The translations under genes and the position numbers were made by a program. Positions 62,082 through 64,000 of a DNA stretch of 64,000 bases are shown here, piece by piece; within the stretch, counting starts at the first letter, position 1, and the number at the start of each line of letters is the position of its first letter. The stretch lies in the NCBI GenBank assembly GCA_036015235.1, contig CP107926.1, forward strand, positions 744,001 through 808,000, given 5' to 3'. Below the pieces are notes generated by a model that was not told the origin of the DNA, did no database searches, and worked only from the letters and a program-made list of their open reading frames with translations. The DNA is from Streptomyces sp. NBC_00433. GTDB taxonomy: Bacteria > Actinomycetota > Actinomycetes > Streptomycetales > Streptomycetaceae.

Positions 62082-63908
62082 TCAGACCGTCGCGACGCCG
62101 TTCGTGTACTTCTTCATGTTGTAGACAGCGAAGCCGTTCTGGACGGGGTCGCCACTCCTGTTGATGCAGTGGAGCATGCCGCCGCCGCCCGCGCCGTTGA
62201 GGCAGACCGTCATCAGGTCGGTGAAGACGACGCCCGGGGTGTCGGGCACCTCGTAGGTGCGGTCGGTGTAGATGTCGGCGTTGAGGTTGAAGAAGCAGTA
62301 GCTGCCCAGGCCCCACGCCAGGTGGTTCCGCACGTGGTCGCCGACCTTGTAGGACGCGTAGCCGTTGGTGGTGCCGTGCACCCAGGAGGACTGGGTGGGG
62401 ACGTCGTACGGGTTCTCGTTCTGGAAGAAGTACGTCCGGCCGTGGTCGCCGTTCCAGATGACCTCGTACTTCTGGTAGTGCTCCACGAACAGGCCGTAGG
62501 TCGTGACGTGGTCGCCGTTCACCAGGATGCCGGTGTCGGCCGGGTTGACCGCCCAGCCCACGGTGCCGTCGAGGCCGTGGTCCGCGCGCCACAGCCACAG
62601 GTGGTCGCAGATGACGTCGTTGCTGTCGATCTGCACGCTGATGCCCGCGCCGCCGGCGATGGCGCCGCCGATCCGGGCGAAGACGTCGTAGAGCACGGTG
62701 GGGTCGCCGTCGTGGCGGCGGCGGCTGCTGCCGTCGCCGACCCGGAGCAGGACCGGGGTGTGCGCGGAGGCGGCCTCGACCAGCACGCCGGCGACGCTGA
62801 CACCGCTGACGTCGGCGACGTCGATCAGGGTGTTGCCGTGCGTGGAGCGCAGCGTCGTGTAGCCCAGGCCCAGCACGACGGTGTTGGCGCGGGTGACCCG
62901 GATCGTCGAGGACAGGTTGTAGATGCCGGGCGTGAAGAGCAGGTGCCGGCCCCGGGCCAGCGCCCGGTTGATCTCGGTGGCCGAGTCGCCGGGCTTGGCC
63001 ACGAAGAACTCCGACAGCGGGATGCTGTGTCCCGCGGCCCGCCCGCGGGCCCAGGTGGTGCCGGTGCTGTTGGTGCGCAGCGAGGGCACGAAGACCTGGT
63101 AGGAGCCGTGCCGGTCCACCGTCAGGAAGGGCTTCTCGCGGACGACCGGGGTACGGTCGACGGTCGTCATGGGGGGCGTGGGGAAGGACTGGGCGGGGGC
63201 GCCCTGCACGCCGACGAAGACCATGTTCCAGTTGGAGCCGACCCAGCTGCCGATGGTGTCGTTGCGCGACAGCCACTGCTGCTGCGAGCCCGACTGCACC
63301 TGGCCGTCCACCACGCTGTCGGCCAGGTAACCGCCGCTGGACCACCCGTTTCCGGGCGGGCTCGGCATCAGGTTGATGTCGCCCTTGATGTGGACCCTGC
63401 GCATCGGCCCGGCCTGCGCGACGGCCCAGCGGTTCAGGCCGTCCGGGGGCGCGATGCTCAGGTTCTCCGCGGCCCGCCAGAAGTCCTGTGTGCCGTTGCC
63501 GTCGAACCACTGGGCGTCGACCGTGACATGACCGTTGATCAGCACGTCGTCGGGGCTGTCGCCGAGCCCGAGCACATGGGTGTAGAAGCCGACGTTGATG
63601 TCGACGTTGTACGTACCCGGCATGAAGGCCAGCGCGTACCGCTCGTCGCCGAACTGGTTGGACTCCTGGACGGCGAAGACGGCGTCGACCTTCGCCTGGA
63701 TCGCCGCGTCGCCCATGGAGGGGTCGAAGACCAGGACGTTCGCCCCGAGGTCGGGGCCCCGGTGCGGGTCGTGCGAGTGGTGCCGGTCGTGCGAGGAGTG
63801 CGAGGACGACGCGGCGGCCGACCCGGCGGCGATACCGCCGGCCAGCGGCACCGCGGCGGCGACGGCCGCCCCGCGCAGTACGGAACGGCGAGAGGGAATA
63901 ACGGACAC
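62082..63908 (-). CDS. Tat-exported right-handed beta-helix protein
   Basis: 608 residues. Twin-arginine leader SRRSVLRGAAVAAAVPLAGG; a His/Ser/Asp-rich linker (residues 35-50). Two pectate-lyase-superfamily beta-helix blocks follow: first ANVLVFDPSMGDAAIQAKVD and YALAFMPGTYNVDINVGFYT, later RHLLFTPGIYNLSSTIRVTR and NTVVLGLGYTTLRSTHGNTL. The DPSM...IQAKVD opening is the one seen in GH55-like and related polysaccharide-active beta-helices, but no catalytic pair can be assigned; similar proteins are sometimes labelled adenylyl cyclase without basis in this sequence. A CebR-like operator lies ~57 bp upstream, supporting a sugar-related role. ATG 63908 keeps the whole Tat signal. Confidence 0.82.
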   Translation of the reverse strand: MSVIPSRRSVLRGAAVAAAVPLAGGIAAGSAAASSSHSSHDRHHSHDPHRGPDLGANVLVFDPSMGDAAIQAKVDAVFAVQESNQFGDERYALAFMPGTYNVDINVGFYTHVLGLGDSPDDVLINGHVTVDAQWFDGNGTQDFWRAAENLSIAPPDGLNRWAVAQAGPMRRVHIKGDINLMPSPPGNGWSSGGYLADSVVDGQVQSGSQQQWLSRNDTIGSWVGSNWNMVFVGVQGAPAQSFPTPPMTTVDRTPVVREKPFLTVDRHGSYQVFVPSLRTNSTGTTWARGRAAGHSIPLSEFFVAKPGDSATEINRALARGRHLLFTPGIYNLSSTIRVTRANTVVLGLGYTTLRSTHGNTLIDVADVSGVSVAGVLVEAASAHTPVLLRVGDGSSRRRHDGDPTVLYDVFARIGGAIAGGAGISVQIDSNDVICDHLWLWRADHGLDGTVGWAVNPADTGILVNGDHVTTYGLFVEHYQKYEVIWNGDHGRTYFFQNENPYDVPTQSSWVHGTTNGYASYKVGDHVRNHLAWGLGSYCFFNLNADIYTDRTYEVPDTPGVVFTDLMTVCLNGAGGGGMLHCINRSGDPVQNGFAVYNMKKYTNGVATV

Positions 63909-63964
63909 GGCTCTCCCTGGAGTGGTGGATTGGGGAGGTGGTCACGGTTGGTCCTGAACCGCGA

Positions 63965-63976
63965 GAGAGCGCTCTC
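63965..63976. promoter_or_regulatory. CebR-like LacI-family operator
   Basis: Perfect palindrome GAGAGCGCTCTC. On the minus strand the 14-mer TGAGAGCGCTCTCT matches the CebR consensus TGGGAGCGCTCCCA at 11 of 14 positions. It lies 57 bp before the beta-helix start. CebR itself controls cellulose utilisation; a paralogous LacI repressor is equally possible. Confidence 0.55.
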
Positions 63977-64000
63977 AGGGACGAAGTGAAGCATCAGGGC

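Noticed and set aside
1..64000. tRNA, rRNA, CRISPR array, insertion sequence or prophage
   Set aside because: Reading both strands showed no cloverleaf with CCA-type acceptor, no regularly spaced repeats, no transposase or integrase motifs.

Overview
The window is about 72-73% GC by eye, with strong GC3 bias, many GTG starts, translationally coupled ATGA/GTGA junctions, ECF sigma factors carrying SnoaL-like tails, GPP34 and UdgB proteins, and large secreted multi-domain glycosidases. This points to a Streptomyces-type actinomycete (Streptomycetaceae); the species cannot be told from the sequence alone. No rRNA, tRNA, CRISPR array, intact transposase or secondary-metabolite core enzyme was seen.

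Layout. 1-2.6 kb: a glycoside hydrolase family 2 (GH2) beta-mannosidase-like exoenzyme cut by the window edge, with paired LacI-type operators. 2.8-9.4 kb: housekeeping and stress genes (cupin, 7Fe ferredoxin plus a SufR-like regulator, SigJ-type sigma factor with a carboxymuconolactone decarboxylase, UdgB, SpoIIE phosphatase, VOC protein, GPP34). 9.5-14.5 kb: a 1321-residue GH92 alpha-mannosidase behind an internally deleted GH92 relic, under a perfect palindrome of the same operator type as the GH2 gene. 14.9-17.1 kb: universal stress protein, small membrane protein, Tat-exported amidase. 17.2-19.8 kb: a composite pseudogene (broken NB-ARC ATPase joined to the tail of a PL4 rhamnogalacturonan lyase). 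20-24 kb: GH18 chitinase, a TOPRIM protein, an HTH regulator and a divergent hydrolase. 24-30.6 kb: divergent GH35 beta-galactosidase and GH27 alpha-galactosidase, both ending in NPCBM domains. 30.8-36.2 kb: a coupled pair of unknown genes, MsrA, a second SigJ/ECF41-type sigma factor, and an ABC-F protein with a leader peptide and a nested inverted repeat. 36.2-42.4 kb: a CDF transporter and a seven-gene Mrp-type antiporter operon. 42.4-46 kb: STAS and HTH proteins, a beta-helix lipoprotein, a small membrane protein and a UbiA prenyltransferase. 46-64 kb: secreted giants (GH87 alpha-1,3-glucanase-like, RHS/YD protein, LamG protein, DUF3152 metalloprotease-like, Tat beta-helix protein), the last with a CebR-like operator.

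How it fits together. Most of the coding mass is exported carbohydrate-active enzymes fitted with discoidin, NPCBM, CBM6 and chitin-binding domains. They suit a saprophyte that attacks fungal walls (alpha-1,3-glucan, chitin, mannoprotein) and plant galactans, with several genes apparently under separate LacI- or GntR-type sugar repressors. Stress and redox genes and ion transport fill the gaps. The most unusual elements are the ABC-F attenuator-like leader, the composite pseudogene, the circularly permuted discoidin insertion inside GH2, the GH92 relic, and the LamG-RHS pair with an unrecognised RHS C-terminus.
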